Position numbers and translations under genes: made by a program | Assembly (NCBI GenBank): GCA_038961845.1 | Contig: CP152408.1 | Location: 4,092,001 to 4,156,000 of the forward strand | Direction of reading: 5' to 3' | Source of the DNA: Xylophilus sp. GW821-FHT01B05 | GTDB taxonomy: Bacteria > Pseudomonadota > Gammaproteobacteria > Burkholderiales > Burkholderiaceae_C | DNA length: 64,000 bases | Shown: piece after piece, positions 8,871 through 18,344 of the stretch | How positions within the stretch are numbered: the first letter of the stretch is position 1 | Layout: each line of letters starts with the position of its first letter | Notes under the pieces: model-generated | Seen by the model: only the letters and a program-made list of their open reading frames with translations | What the model was told of the DNA's origin: nothing | Database searches by the model: none

Positions 8871-11800
8871 ATGAGCAGCAACGTATTCCGGCTACCCCCT
8901 TTAGCCCTGGCCGCGCTATTGGCCACCTCGGGGGCCTGGGCCCAGGTGTCCTTCACTGGCAACCCCTATACGCAGAATTTCGACACGCTGGCCGCGTCGG
9001 GCACCAACATCGCGTGGGCGAATGACAGCACGCTGCCTGGCTGGTTTCTGTTCAACAAGGACATGGCGGCGATCACCACCTATGTCGCGAGCACCGGCAG
9101 CAGCAGTACGGGCAGCTTCCACAGCATGGGAACGTCCGGCTCCACGGACCGCGCCCTGGGCAGCGTGACCTCCGGTGGCGCGTACTTCGGCTCCCCCGCG
9201 TCTGGCGAGCTGGCCGGCTGGATCGCACTGGCCGCGCGCAATGACACCGCAGCAGCGATCGACGGCGTGACCCTCACGTTCAACGGCGAGCAATGGCGCA
9301 ATGGCGGCAACACCAGCGCGCAGAAAATGCGACTGGAGTACGGCCTGGGCGATACCTTCGACACCGTGACCACCTGGGCTGCTGCGGGTGACAGGCTCGA
9401 CTGGACCTCGCCAATCACGGGCGCCACGGCCGCCGCCGTGGACGGCAACGCGGCAGGCCGGGTCAACAACGTGGGCGGCGACCTACGCGGCCTGGACTGG
9501 GCCCCTGGCGCCACGCTGTGGCTGCGCTGGGTGGCCAACAACAACCCCGGCAACGACCACGGTCTGGCAATCGACGATGTCTCGCTGAGCATCGCCGGCC
9601 CCGACACGACGCCGCCCGAGCTGCAGTCCAGCACGCCGGCGGACGCCGCGACGGGCGTGTCGCTCAGCACCGACATTACGCTGCGGTTCGATGAAGCGGT
9701 GCGCGCCGGCAGCGGCAGCTTCGAACTGCGCCAGGGCACCGACGTGGTGGCGACGCTGCCGGTGACCGACAACGCCAGGGTCGTGTTCAGCAGCAGCAGC
9801 ATCACCATCAAGCCCGGCGTGAGCCTGAACCCGAACACGGCCTACAGCCTGGTGCCCATGGGCACACCGGTGACCGATACCTCGGGCAACGCCTGGGCGG
9901 GCGCCGCGCTCGCCTTCACCACAGGTGAGCGCCCCATACCCACGCTGATCTCTGCCATACAGGGCTCTGGCGACCAGTCGCCCATGCTGGGCCAGAGCCG
10001 CACCGTGAGCGCCGTCATGACCGCCTACATGCCCGGGCTCAGCGGCTTCTTCCTGCAAGAGGAAGCGGCCGACTCGGACGGCGACGACACCACCTCGGAA
10101 GGCATCTTCGTCTACTACGGCACCACCAACCCGGGCGTGGACGACAGCACCGTGGGCCAGCTCGTCCAGCTGACGGCCAACGTGAGCGAGTTCTACAGCC
10201 AGACCCAGCTCTCGGGCAACATCACGAACTTCCAGATCATGGGCCCGGCCGCCGTGCCCGCGCCGGTACGCATCACGCTTCCCATCAGCAGCATGGCGCA
10301 GTGGGAACGCTACGAAGGCATGCGCGTGGAAGTGGCGTCGGCCACGGCGGGCGGCCAGCTCGTGGTGAGCGACAACTACACGCTGGGTCGCTATGGCGAC
10401 GTCACCCTGGCGGCAGACCGCCTGCTGCCTCAGTTCAGCGAGCTCAACGCGCCCAGCACTGCCGGCTACAGCGCCTATGTGCAGGCCACGCAGCGCAGCC
10501 AGGTCATCCTCGACGACGGCTCCAGCACGTCAAACCCCGATCCCGTGCGGGGCCGCAACGGCCAGCCGCTGTCTGCAACGAACACGCTGCGTGCCGGCGA
10601 CAGCGTGGGCAGCATCGTCGGCGTGCTCGACCAGTACTACAACGCGGCTACCGCAGCGGCCTACCAGACCAGCTACCGCGTGCAGCCCACCCAGGCGCCG
10701 AACTTCACCGGCCCTGCCCGCCCCACATCGGCCGACCTGCAGCAGGCCGTGGGCGCGGCCACGGTGAAGATCGCGTCGGCCAACGTGCTCAATTTCTTCA
10801 GCGTCACGGGCGCCACGAGCGTGACCTTCACCACGCCGCTGGGCAACTCGATCGCCATTCGCGGCGCCAACAACGCCACCGAGCTGGAGCGCCAGCGCGC
10901 CAAGGTGGTCGCCAACCTGATCGGCCTCGGCGCTGACGTGTATGGCCTGATGGAAGTCCAGAACAACGGCTATGGCGACAACAGCGCCATCAAGATGCTG
11001 GTGGACACGATGAACGTGAGCGCCGATAGACCCACGGGCGCGGTGTACGACTACGTCAAGGCGCCGCTGCGCGAGGCCGCCGGCACCGTCGCGGGCGCAG
11101 GCACCGACGCCATCACCGTGGCCATCATCTACCGCAGTGACCGCGTCACGCCCGTGGGCGCAGCAGCCGTGCCGAACGTCGGGACCTATGACGCGTTTAC
11201 CCCGAACGTCGGCGGAGCGCGCGTACCCATCGCGCAGACCTTCTCTGTGATGGCGGCAAGTGGTGCCGAGCAATTCACGCTCGTGGTGAACCACTTCAAA
11301 TCCAAGGGCAGCGTGCTCAGCGGCGCCGCCAATGCCGACCTGCTTGACGGCCAGGGCGCCAACAACGCCGCCCGCGTTCGCACGGCCGAGCAGCTCAAGA
11401 CCTGGCTCGCCACGGACCCCACGGGCGCCGGGACCTCGAACGTGGTGCTGGTGGGCGACTTCAATGCCTATGCCAAGGAAGACCCCATCACCTACCTGGA
11501 GACCAATGGCTTCACCAAGGTAACGCAGGGCTATTCGTACTCGTTCGATGGCCTGTGGGGTTCACTCGACCACATCCTCGTGAGCCAGAGCCTGGCCGCC
11601 AAGGTCGGCCGCGCGGTGAAGTGGGCCATCAATGCCGAAGAGCCGGTGGTGCTGGACTACAACACCGAGTTCAAGACTGCGGCCCAGGTGTCGGGCTATT
11701 ACGCGCCCACGGCTTACCGGTCGAGCGACCACAACCCCATCCTGATGGGCCTGACCTTCGGCAACCAGGCACCCACCATCAGCGGCGTGCCTACATCCAC

Positions 11801-12665
11801 ACAGACGGTGACCGTGGGACAGGCAGCAGATCTTGCCGACGTGACCGTGGCCGGCGGCAGCAGCGACAGCCTGACCCTTACCGTCACAAGCACCAACGGC
11901 CAGGTACTGGGCCTGGTGGATGCCAATACCAGCCTGCCAGGCATACAGCTGGTGGGCACGCCCGCGCAGATCAACAGCCAGTTCAGCACCGCGGTGTTCA
12001 TTGCCACGGCGCCGGGCTCAGCCAGCGTGAACCTGAGCGTGAGCGACGGCGTCAACCCATCGGTCACGGCCAGCTATGCGCTCAATGCGGTGGCCGCTGC
12101 GGCAGCCGATCCCGCCAAGCAGTTCAGCGTCGCGCCCACGGCCCAGATCGCCGTGGCGGGCGAAGTGACCGGCGGTGGCGCCACCTGCCGCCTCACAGCG
12201 GCCCCACAGTTGCTCAGCATGGCCGCGGTTGGCGCTTCGGGGCTGCCGCGCCCCAATGTGAGTCTTCCGCACGGGCTGCTGAACCTGAACACCGACGGCT
12301 GCGACACTGGCGCCGTGGTGACGGTAAAGCTCACCTACCCGAGCCCGCTGCCGGCCGGCGCGGAGTACTGGAAGTGGGGCCCCACCACCGACAACGTGGC
12401 GCCGCACTGGTACCGCATCCCTGCCACGCTGGATGGCAACGTAATCACCTTCGTGCTGCGCGACGGCGGCCTGGGGGACGATGACATGAGCGCCAACGGC
12501 CGCATCGTGGACCCGTCCGCGCTGGTGGTGCCGGCGGCTGCGGCAGTCGGCGGCGGCACAGCGACGGCGGTGCCCACGCTGAGCGAGTGGGGCCTGATCC
12601 TGCTCTCGCTGTCTGTGGGCCTGCTGGCGTATCGGCGCCAGGGTGGCTGGCGCCGGCGCGCCTGA
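8871..12665 (+). CDS. ExeM/NucH-type extracellular nuclease with IPTL-CTERM tail
   Basis: A 1264-residue secreted protein. Order: signal peptide (residues 1-24, ending GAWA); a beta-sandwich region with acidic loops to ~245; an Ig-like Big_5-type domain (~247-355, TTPPELQSSTPADAATGVSL); an OB-like region (IQGSGDQSPMLG); an endonuclease/exonuclease/phosphatase domain from ~630 (VKIASANVLNFF) with catalytic-type motifs VGDFNAY near 862 and SSDHNPIL near 951; a cadherin-like linker; a Cys-containing region resembling 'choice-of-anchor U' domains; and a C-terminal VPTLSEWGL near 1233, a hydrophobic helix and Arg-rich end. The last is the IPTL-CTERM sorting signal. DNA degradation outside the cell or at the surface is inferred from the ExeM family. 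The ATG at 8871 follows AGAGG. Confidence 0.92.
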   Translation: MSSNVFRLPPLALAALLATSGAWAQVSFTGNPYTQNFDTLAASGTNIAWANDSTLPGWFLFNKDMAAITTYVASTGSSSTGSFHSMGTSGSTDRALGSVTSGGAYFGSPASGELAGWIALAARNDTAAAIDGVTLTFNGEQWRNGGNTSAQKMRLEYGLGDTFDTVTTWAAAGDRLDWTSPITGATAAAVDGNAAGRVNNVGGDLRGLDWAPGATLWLRWVANNNPGNDHGLAIDDVSLSIAGPDTTPPELQSSTPADAATGVSLSTDITLRFDEAVRAGSGSFELRQGTDVVATLPVTDNARVVFSSSSITIKPGVSLNPNTAYSLVPMGTPVTDTSGNAWAGAALAFTTGERPIPTLISAIQGSGDQSPMLGQSRTVSAVMTAYMPGLSGFFLQEEAADSDGDDTTSEGIFVYYGTTNPGVDDSTVGQLVQLTANVSEFYSQTQLSGNITNFQIMGPAAVPAPVRITLPISSMAQWERYEGMRVEVASATAGGQLVVSDNYTLGRYGDVTLAADRLLPQFSELNAPSTAGYSAYVQATQRSQVILDDGSSTSNPDPVRGRNGQPLSATNTLRAGDSVGSIVGVLDQYYNAATAAAYQTSYRVQPTQAPNFTGPARPTSADLQQAVGAATVKIASANVLNFFSVTGATSVTFTTPLGNSIAIRGANNATELERQRAKVVANLIGLGADVYGLMEVQNNGYGDNSAIKMLVDTMNVSADRPTGAVYDYVKAPLREAAGTVAGAGTDAITVAIIYRSDRVTPVGAAAVPNVGTYDAFTPNVGGARVPIAQTFSVMAASGAEQFTLVVNHFKSKGSVLSGAANADLLDGQGANNAARVRTAEQLKTWLATDPTGAGTSNVVLVGDFNAYAKEDPITYLETNGFTKVTQGYSYSFDGLWGSLDHILVSQSLAAKVGRAVKWAINAEEPVVLDYNTEFKTAAQVSGYYAPTAYRSSDHNPILMGLTFGNQAPTISGVPTSTQTVTVGQAADLADVTVAGGSSDSLTLTVTSTNGQVLGLVDANTSLPGIQLVGTPAQINSQFSTAVFIATAPGSASVNLSVSDGVNPSVTASYALNAVAAAAADPAKQFSVAPTAQIAVAGEVTGGGATCRLTAAPQLLSMAAVGASGLPRPNVSLPHGLLNLNTDGCDTGAVVTVKLTYPSPLPAGAEYWKWGPTTDNVAPHWYRIPATLDGNVITFVLRDGGLGDDDMSANGRIVDPSALVVPAAAAVGGGTATAVPTLSEWGLILLSLSVGLLAYRRQGGWRRRA

Positions 12666-12711
12666 CGGCCCATGCGGCCGGCTCGAAAGTACCGGTCGCA
12701 CCGCTGATCGA

Positions 12712-12751
12712 ACAAACGCGAAGAGGCCCTGCTGGGCCTCTTCGCGTTTGT
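12712..12751. terminator. Perfect 18-bp stem-loop downstream of the nuclease gene
   Basis: Stem 12712-12729 (starting ACAAACGCG, ending AGGCCC) pairs perfectly with 12734-12751 around a TGCT loop. It lies 46 bp after the nuclease stop codon. There is no clear U tract on either side, so it could be a terminator, an mRNA 3' stabiliser, or both. Confidence 0.7.
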
Positions 12752-12807
12752 GCAGTCAAAAAATGCCATGCGACAGATGCAACAATCGCGGGGCAATTAC
12801 CCACGAC

Positions 12808-13647
12808 ATGACGCCTGAAGACTACGTCCAGCAAAAAGCCGCCGCCTCGGGCAGCAGCTTCTATTACGCCTTTTTGTTTCTGCCGCGCTCGCGCCGCGCC
12901 GCGATCACCGCCTTCTATGCCTTCTGCCGCGAGGTGGACGACGTGGTGGACGAGGTGCACGACCCCGGCGTGGCCGCCACCAAGCTCGCCTGGTGGCAGA
13001 CCGAGGTGGCGCGCGCCTATACAGGCCAGCCCAGCCACCCGGTGATGAAGGCGCTGATGCCCCATACCGCCGACTACCGCATCGAAGAGCGCCACCTGCA
13101 GGCGGTGATCCAGGGCTGCCAGATGGACCTGGAGCAGACCCGCTACCTCGACTTTGCCGGGCTGCAGCGCTACTGCCACCTGGTGGCGGGCGTGGTGGGC
13201 GAGGTTGCGGCCGGCATCTTTGGCCAGACCGATGCGCGCACCACCGAGTACGCGCACCGCCTGGGCCAGGCCTTTCAGCTGACCAACATCATCCGCGACG
13301 TGGGCGAAGACGCCCTGCGCGGGCGCATCTACCTGCCGGTGAATGAGCTGCAGCAGTTTGACGTGAAGGCGCACGAGGTGCTCAACCGCGTCTACTCGGA
13401 CCGCTTTGTGGCGCTGATGCGCTTTCAGTCCGAACGGGCGCGCCGCCTGTATGACGAGGCGCTGGCGCTGCTGCCGGCCGCCGACCGGCGCACGCAGAAG
13501 CCGGGCCTGATGATGGCCAGCATCTACCGCACGCTGCTGGCGGAGATCGAGCGCGACGGCTTCCAGGTGCTGAACCAGCGGGTGAGCCTGACGCCGCTGC
13601 GCAAGTTCTGGCTGGCTTGGAAAGTTCAGGCTTTAGGCAGACTGTGA
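12808..13647 (+). CDS. hpnD: HpnD, presqualene diphosphate synthase
   Basis: Condenses two farnesyl diphosphates to presqualene diphosphate, the first step of the HpnC/D/E squalene route. It has 279 residues with both DxxxD-type motifs: VDDVVDE at 43-49 and RDVGED at 163-168, preceded by QLTNII. YAFCREVDDVVDEV is the classic squalene/phytoene synthase signature. The ATG at 12808 was chosen because the family begins just before this point; the upstream in-frame extension is low-complexity and crosses the stem-loop. The ribosome binding site is weak. hpnE follows after a repeat array. Confidence 0.93.
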   Translation: MTPEDYVQQKAAASGSSFYYAFLFLPRSRRAAITAFYAFCREVDDVVDEVHDPGVAATKLAWWQTEVARAYTGQPSHPVMKALMPHTADYRIEERHLQAVIQGCQMDLEQTRYLDFAGLQRYCHLVAGVVGEVAAGIFGQTDARTTEYAHRLGQAFQLTNIIRDVGEDALRGRIYLPVNELQQFDVKAHEVLNRVYSDRFVALMRFQSERARRLYDEALALLPAADRRTQKPGLMMASIYRTLLAEIERDGFQVLNQRVSLTPLRKFWLAWKVQALGRL

Positions 13648-13652
13648 AACTA

Positions 13653-13949
13653 GAGCCCCCCGGCTTCTCATTGCGCTTCGCTCCATGTAGTTCGCCCCCC
13701 CCCAAGGGGGAGGCGCGGCCGCCTTGGGGCGGCCCGGCGGCGGCATCGCTTGTTGAGCCCCCCGGCTTCTCATGGCGCTTCGCTCCATGTAGTTCGCCAC
13801 CCCCCAAGGGGGAGGCGCGGCCGCCTTGGGGCGGCCCGGCGGCGGCATCGCTTGTTGAGCCCCCCGGCTTCTCATGGCGCTTCGCTCCATGTAGTTCGCC
13901 ACCCCCCAAGGGGGAGGCGCGGCCGCCTTGGGGCGGCCCGGCGGCGGCC
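13653..13949. repeat. Tandem repeat, 102-bp unit, ~2.9 copies, between hpnD and hpnE
   Basis: Unit starts at 13653, 13755 and 13857 (GAGCCCCCCGGCTTCTCA), period exactly 102 bp; the third copy ends just before the hpnE ATG. Units are nearly identical. Each contains CCCCAAGG...CCTTGGGG, able to form a hairpin, and CGGCCGCC tracts. The first copy differs slightly (TTGCGC for TGGCGC). Similar CCCAAGGGGG-rich spacers are common in Comamonadaceae (general knowledge). The 102-bp length keeps several frames open, but this is not coding evidence. Confidence 0.95.
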
Positions 13950-13951
13950 TC

Positions 13952-15214
13952 ATGAAACTCGCCATCGTCGGCGCAGGCTGGGCCGGCCTCGCCGCAGCGG
14001 TAGAGGCCGTACGCGCCGGCCACCAGGTCACGCTCTTTGAAGCCACACGCACCGCCGGCGGCCGCGCGCGGACGGTGGAAGGCCCAGGCGCGCTGGACAA
14101 CGGCCAGCACATCCTCATTGGCGCCTATACCGAGACGCTGCGGCTGATGGCCGCCGTGGGTGTGCGGCCTGAGGATGTGCTGCTGCGCCAGCCACTGTCG
14201 CTGCGCTTTCCGGATGGCGGCGGGTTGGCGCTGCCGCGCTGGCCGGCGCCGCTGGATTTGCTGGCGGGCGTGTTCACGGCGCGCGGGTGGACTTGGCGCG
14301 ACCGGCTGTCGCTGCTGGCGGCCTCGCTGCGCTGGCAGCGGGCGGGCTTTCGCTGTGCACCTCAGCAAACCGTAGCCGAGCTGTGCGCCGGCATGGCGCC
14401 GCGGGTGCTGGCGGAGCTGATTGATCCGCTGTGCGTGTCGGCTCTCAATACCCCGGCAGCGGAGGCGAGCGGGCAGGTCTTTTTGCGCGTGCTGCAGGAT
14501 GCGCTGTTTGGCGTGCCCCGTGGCGGTGACCTGCTGTTGCCGCGTGCCGATCTGGGCGCCCTCTTCCCCGCACCTGCGCTGCAATGGCTGACAGCCAATG
14601 GTGCCGAGCTGCGCATGCCCTGCCGGGTGCAGGCCATCACGGCGGATGGCACCGGCTGGCGGGTGGATGGCGAGGCCTTTGATGGCGTGCTGCTGGCCTG
14701 CCCGCCGACCGAGGCAGCGCGGCTGGCCGAGGAGACACCCGCTTGGTGTGCGCAGGCGCGGGCGCTGCGCTTCGAGGCGATTGCAACGGTCTATGCGCAA
14801 GCGCCGCAAGGCCTCGGCCAAGCGATGCTGGCGCTGCGCAGCAGCCCTGCCGCACCCGCCCAATTTGTGTTTGACCGTGCCCGCCTGGGTGGCCCAACCG
14901 GGCTGCTGGCGTTTGTGGTGAGCGCCAGCGGCACGGACCGCGCGCAGTTGGAGGCTGCCGTGGTGGCGCAGGCCTTGTCGCAACTGGGCCTGGCAGTGAC
15001 GCCGCTGCAGACGATTGTGGAGAAGCGCGCCACCTTTGCCTGCACGCCCGCCTTGCAGCGCCCTGCCCTGCAGATTGCGCCCGGCCTGCTGGCCTGCGGC
15101 GACTATGCCGAGGGGCCTTACCCCGCCACGCTGGAAGGCGCGGTGCGCAGCGGCGTGGCGGCGGTCAGGCTTTTGGCAGCGCCGCGCAGCCCAGCAAATC
15201 GCACAGGGTCGTAA
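13952..15214 (+). CDS. hpnE: HpnE, hydroxysqualene dehydroxylase
   Basis: An FAD-dependent amine oxidase/phytoene-desaturase-like enzyme that reduces hydroxysqualene to squalene. The N-terminus MKLAIVGAGWAGLAAAVEA is the dinucleotide-binding Rossmann motif, followed by GGRARTVEGPGALDNGQHIL, the conserved HpnE stretch. The C-terminus holds GLLACGDYAEGPYPATLEGA, the second FAD-contact motif. Length is 420 residues. The ATG at 13952 comes three bases after the tandem repeat and has no recognisable Shine-Dalgarno sequence, so translation may depend on hpnD readthrough or repeat structure. Its last 50 bp overlap the convergent HAD gene. Confidence 0.93.
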   Translation: MKLAIVGAGWAGLAAAVEAVRAGHQVTLFEATRTAGGRARTVEGPGALDNGQHILIGAYTETLRLMAAVGVRPEDVLLRQPLSLRFPDGGGLALPRWPAPLDLLAGVFTARGWTWRDRLSLLAASLRWQRAGFRCAPQQTVAELCAGMAPRVLAELIDPLCVSALNTPAAEASGQVFLRVLQDALFGVPRGGDLLLPRADLGALFPAPALQWLTANGAELRMPCRVQAITADGTGWRVDGEAFDGVLLACPPTEAARLAEETPAWCAQARALRFEAIATVYAQAPQGLGQAMLALRSSPAAPAQFVFDRARLGGPTGLLAFVVSASGTDRAQLEAAVVAQALSQLGLAVTPLQTIVEKRATFACTPALQRPALQIAPGLLACGDYAEGPYPATLEGAVRSGVAAVRLLAAPRSPANRTGS

Positions 15215-15893
15215 GTTCTGTGACTTCCACCTGCGGGCGCAGCGGGTGTTCCCAGGCCAATCCATTGCGGTTGAGCCAGACGGCCTGCATGCCGGCCTCT
15301 AGCGCGCCGACCACGTCCATGGCGGCATCGTCGCCCACGTGCAGCACGGATTCCAGCGGCACGCCGGCGGCGTCTGCCGCGGCCTGGAAGATGCGCGCGT
15401 CGGGCTTGGCAAAGCCGCATTCGCGGGCGCCGACCTTGGCGTGGAAATGGTGGCCTATGCCCACCACATGCACATCGGCGTTGCCGTTGGACAGGGCCAC
15501 CAGCGGCCAGCGCGCGGCCAGGCGGGCCAGGGCGGCGAGCGTGTCGTCGTAGAACTCGACGCGCTGGCGCTCGGCAAAGAAGACGTCGAAGGCGGGGTGG
15601 GCCAGCTCGGGATCGTCACCCGCCTGCTGCAGCGCGCGGCGGATGGATTCGCGGCGCAGCGCGCTCAGGTCGTGGCGCAGGTGCGGCAGCTCGTGGTCCA
15701 TCTGTTGGCGAATCGCGCGCAGCGCGGCCGGGTCGGCAAACAGGGTGGCCGTGGCCGGCGCATGCTGCCCCAGCCAGGCGTGCAGCACCTGCTCGGCACG
15801 CCCGATGGCGGGCCAGACCGGCCACAGCGTGTCGTCCAGATCGAGGCTGACGGCACGGATTTTCGATACATCTAGAGTCGAGGTGATGGGCAT
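15165..15893 (-). CDS. HAD-superfamily hydrolase (YjjG/YigB-like phosphatase)
   Basis: A 242-residue haloacid-dehalogenase-fold phosphatase. Motif I is [10 protein letters not shown] (nucleophile Asp and acid Asp), motif II is LVALSNGN, motif III Lys is in [11 protein letters not shown], and motif IV is [13 protein letters not shown]. The helical cap between motifs I and II is of the C1 type. The substrate is not predictable; relatives act on nucleotides, FMN or other small phosphates. The ATG at 15893 directly precedes [10 protein letters not shown]. It is divergent from hemH (72-bp gap) and its 3' end overlaps hpnE by 50 bp, tail to tail. Confidence 0.9.
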   Translation of the reverse strand: MPITSTLDVSKIRAVSLDLDDTLWPVWPAIGRAEQVLHAWLGQHAPATATLFADPAALRAIRQQMDHELPHLRHDLSALRRESIRRALQQAGDDPELAHPAFDVFFAERQRVEFYDDTLAALARLAARWPLVALSNGNADVHVVGIGHHFHAKVGARECGFAKPDARIFQAAADAAGVPLESVLHVGDDAAMDVVGALEAGMQAVWLNRNGLAWEHPLRPQVEVTELTTLCDLLGCAALPKA

Positions 15894-15965
15894 GGCTGGT
15901 CGAAAATAGCGGACGCACCATTTTGCAGCCCACGTTGCACCTTTTCCGCGCTCCCAGGATTTCTC

Positions 15966-17060
15966 TTGCCTCCTTTCGCCCCCGAACCCACCTTCGCCCA
16001 CGGCCAGGCGCCCCGCATTGGCGTGCTGCTGTGCAATCTTGGCACCCCGGATGCCCCCACGCCAGCCGCCGTGCGCCGCTATCTGGCGCAGTTTCTGTCC
16101 GACCGGCGTGTGGTGGAAATCCCGCCGCTGCTGTGGAAGCCGATCCTGCATGGCCTGATCCTGCGCACCCGGCCGGCCAAGTCCGCCGCCAAGTACCAGA
16201 GCGTGTGGATGCCCGAGGGCTCGCCGCTCAAGGTCTGGACCGAGAAGCAGGCGCTGATGCTGCGCGGCTGGCTGGGCGAGGCCGGGCACCAGGTGGCCGT
16301 GCGCTATGCCATGCGCTATGGCAACCCTTCGATCGCCGAGCAGCTTGACGCCTTCAAGGCCGAGGGCGTGACCCGCATCCTGGTGCTGCCGGCCTACCCG
16401 CAGTACTCGGGCACGACCACGGCCAGCGTGGCCGATGCGGTCAACGCCTGGAGCGCACGCCAGCGCCATCTGCCAGAGCTGCGCTTTGTCAACCGCTACC
16501 ACGACGACCCGGGCTACATCGCCGCGCTGGCCGCGCGGGTGGAGGCCTATTGGCGCACCGAAGGCCGGGGCGAGCTGCTGGTGATGAGCTTTCACGGCGT
16601 GCCCGAGCGCACCCGCGACCTGGGCGACCCGTACCACTGCGAGGCGCTGAAGACCGCGCGCCTGCTGTCCTCTGAACTGGGCCTGCACGAGCACGAGGTG
16701 AAGGTCACCTTCCAGTCGCGCTTTGGCAAGGCCAAGTGGCTGGAGCCCTATACCGAGCCGACGCTGGTGCAGCTGGCGCAATCTGGCGTGAAGCGGGTGG
16801 ACGTGGTCTGCCCGGGCTTTACCAGCGACTGCCTGGAGACGCTGGAAGAGATCAACATGGAAGCGCGCCACGCCTTCATGAATGCGGGCGGCGAGCAGTT
16901 CCACTACATCCCCTGCCTGAACGACAGCCACCCGTGGATTGCGGCGCTCTCAGGCATTGCGCAGCAGCACCTGGCCGGCTGGCCGACGCGGCAGGTGCCG
17001 CATGCGCGCGCGCTGGAGGACTCCGAGGCACGCGCCAGGGAACTGGGCGCGGCGGCCTGA
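15966..17060 (+). CDS. hemH: Ferrochelatase (haem synthesis)
   Basis: Inserts Fe2+ into protoporphyrin IX, the last step of haem synthesis. The 364-residue protein has [13 protein letters not shown] near residue 19, [12 protein letters not shown], the metal/porphyrin-site His in [10 protein letters not shown] (H210) and the acidic stretch [12 protein letters not shown] (E291, E294). The start is taken as TTG at 15966, with AGGAT upstream. There is no regulator next to it. The C-terminal end is Ala/Arg-rich and ordinary. Confidence 0.96.
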   Translation: MPPFAPEPTFAHGQAPRIGVLLCNLGTPDAPTPAAVRRYLAQFLSDRRVVEIPPLLWKPILHGLILRTRPAKSAAKYQSVWMPEGSPLKVWTEKQALMLRGWLGEAGHQVAVRYAMRYGNPSIAEQLDAFKAEGVTRILVLPAYPQYSGTTTASVADAVNAWSARQRHLPELRFVNRYHDDPGYIAALAARVEAYWRTEGRGELLVMSFHGVPERTRDLGDPYHCEALKTARLLSSELGLHEHEVKVTFQSRFGKAKWLEPYTEPTLVQLAQSGVKRVDVVCPGFTSDCLETLEEINMEARHAFMNAGGEQFHYIPCLNDSHPWIAALSGIAQQHLAGWPTRQVPHARALEDSEARARELGAAA

Positions 17061-17219
17061 GCGCCCTTCCTCCGGGAAGACCATCCCACCGCCGCCAGGC
17101 GCCTGGGTTATAAATTGGCGGTTCCGCTGATGGATGGCCCATCAGGAACCTGCCGCCCGGCCCTGCATGGCTTGCGGCATGGGTGGGCTCCCCGCTTCTC
17201 TCTGCCATTCAGGACCTCC

Positions 17220-18305
17220 ATGGGCGCGCGCACCACCGTTTCCGAGTTGTCCTCTCATGGGCTGCAACGCAGCGCCGACGCCGGCAGCAGGCTGGCACAT
17301 GGCGCGTTCTGGATCATGTCGCGCCGGGTGACCGTGGTGGCCGCCGCCGTCGATGCCGCCTTCCTGGTGCTGTTCCTGTACTTTGGCTCGCCTCTGCTGG
17401 CCTGGCTCAACATTGCCAGCATTGCCATGTACGGCAGCGCCTACTGGCTGCTGCTCAAGCGCTTCAACACGCCGGCGCTGCTGCTGATCTGGCTGGAGGT
17501 GCTGGGGCACGCAGCCATCGGCTCCCTGCTGGTGGGCTGGGACAGCGGCTTTCACTACTACCTGCTGATGTTCATCCCGGCCATCGTGGTGAGCGGCTCC
17601 AGGCGCGCGACCTTGCCGCTGCTGTTGCTGCTGTTCCTGTTCTACATGGGCCTGCATGCCGTCTCGCACGCCGCCGGGGTGCGGGTGTCGCTGAGCAACG
17701 TCGGGCTCTGGACGCTGCGCAGCTTCAACGTGGCCACGGTGTTTGCCATGGCGGCCTACACGGCGCGCTTCTACTACCTCACGGTGCGCCGCGCCGAGCG
17801 CAAGCTGATGGAGCTGGCCACGACCGACCCGCTGACCGGCCTGTCCAACCGGCGCAACCTGTTGGCCATGGCGGGCCAGGCGGTCGCCCAGGCGCGTCGC
17901 CTGGGCCAGCCGACCGCCCTGGTGATTGCCGACATCGACCACTTCAAGCTGGTCAACGACCGCTACGGCCATGAGGCCGGTGACCACGTGCTGTCGCAGA
18001 TCGGTGCGCTGTTTGCAGCGCTGTGCCGCGAGCAGGACATGGTGGCGCGCTGGGGCGGGGAAGAGTTTCTGTTCCTGCTGCCGGCCACCGACGTGGCGGC
18101 GGCCCAGACGCTGGCCGAGCGCATGCGGTCTGCGGTGGCGGCCACGACGATCAGCTACGGCGATACGGTGATCGCCTGCACGGTGTCGCTGGGCGTTGCG
18201 CAACTGGCGGCAGACGAGCCGCTGAACGAGGCCATCGCGCGTGCCGACCGTGGCCTGTACCAGAGCAAGGCGCAGGGGCGTGACCGGGTGTCGGTGGCTG
18301 GCTGA
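17220..18305 (+). CDS. Membrane-bound diguanylate cyclase (GGDEF)
   Basis: A 361-residue protein with about five to six transmembrane helices in the first ~190 residues and a C-terminal GGDEF domain that makes cyclic di-GMP from GTP. The active-site motif is GGEEF (279-283), which is competent, and the inhibitory I-site RxxD is intact as REQD (270-273). TDPLTGLSNRRNL marks the start of the catalytic domain. The ATG at 17220 follows AGGACCTCC. The membrane part has no recognised ligand-binding motif. It stands alone between hemH and a convergent DUF1993 gene. Confidence 0.94.
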   Translation: MGARTTVSELSSHGLQRSADAGSRLAHGAFWIMSRRVTVVAAAVDAAFLVLFLYFGSPLLAWLNIASIAMYGSAYWLLLKRFNTPALLLIWLEVLGHAAIGSLLVGWDSGFHYYLLMFIPAIVVSGSRRATLPLLLLLFLFYMGLHAVSHAAGVRVSLSNVGLWTLRSFNVATVFAMAAYTARFYYLTVRRAERKLMELATTDPLTGLSNRRNLLAMAGQAVAQARRLGQPTALVIADIDHFKLVNDRYGHEAGDHVLSQIGALFAALCREQDMVARWGGEEFLFLLPATDVAAAQTLAERMRSAVAATTISYGDTVIACTVSLGVAQLAADEPLNEAIARADRGLYQSKAQGRDRVSVAG

Positions 18306-18344
18306 TGCCGGCCCTTCCTGCCAAGAGCTGGGCGGGATTGGCGC

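Noticed and set aside
12712..12751. Classic intrinsic terminator
   Set aside because: The stem is perfect but there is no U tract after it on either strand, so it is listed as a terminator-like stem-loop with reduced confidence.
13653..13949. CRISPR array
   Set aside because: The repeats are contiguous 102-bp tandem units without unique spacers, and no cas genes are near.
5755..15214. Carotenoid (crtB/crtI) genes
   Set aside because: The two synthases and the short FAD enzyme match HpnC, HpnD and HpnE in length and motifs better than phytoene synthase and desaturase.
13382..15265. 627-codon minus-strand open frame across hpnD, the repeat and hpnE
   Set aside because: Antisense to two recognised genes, passes through the tandem repeat as a repeated peptide, no family features.
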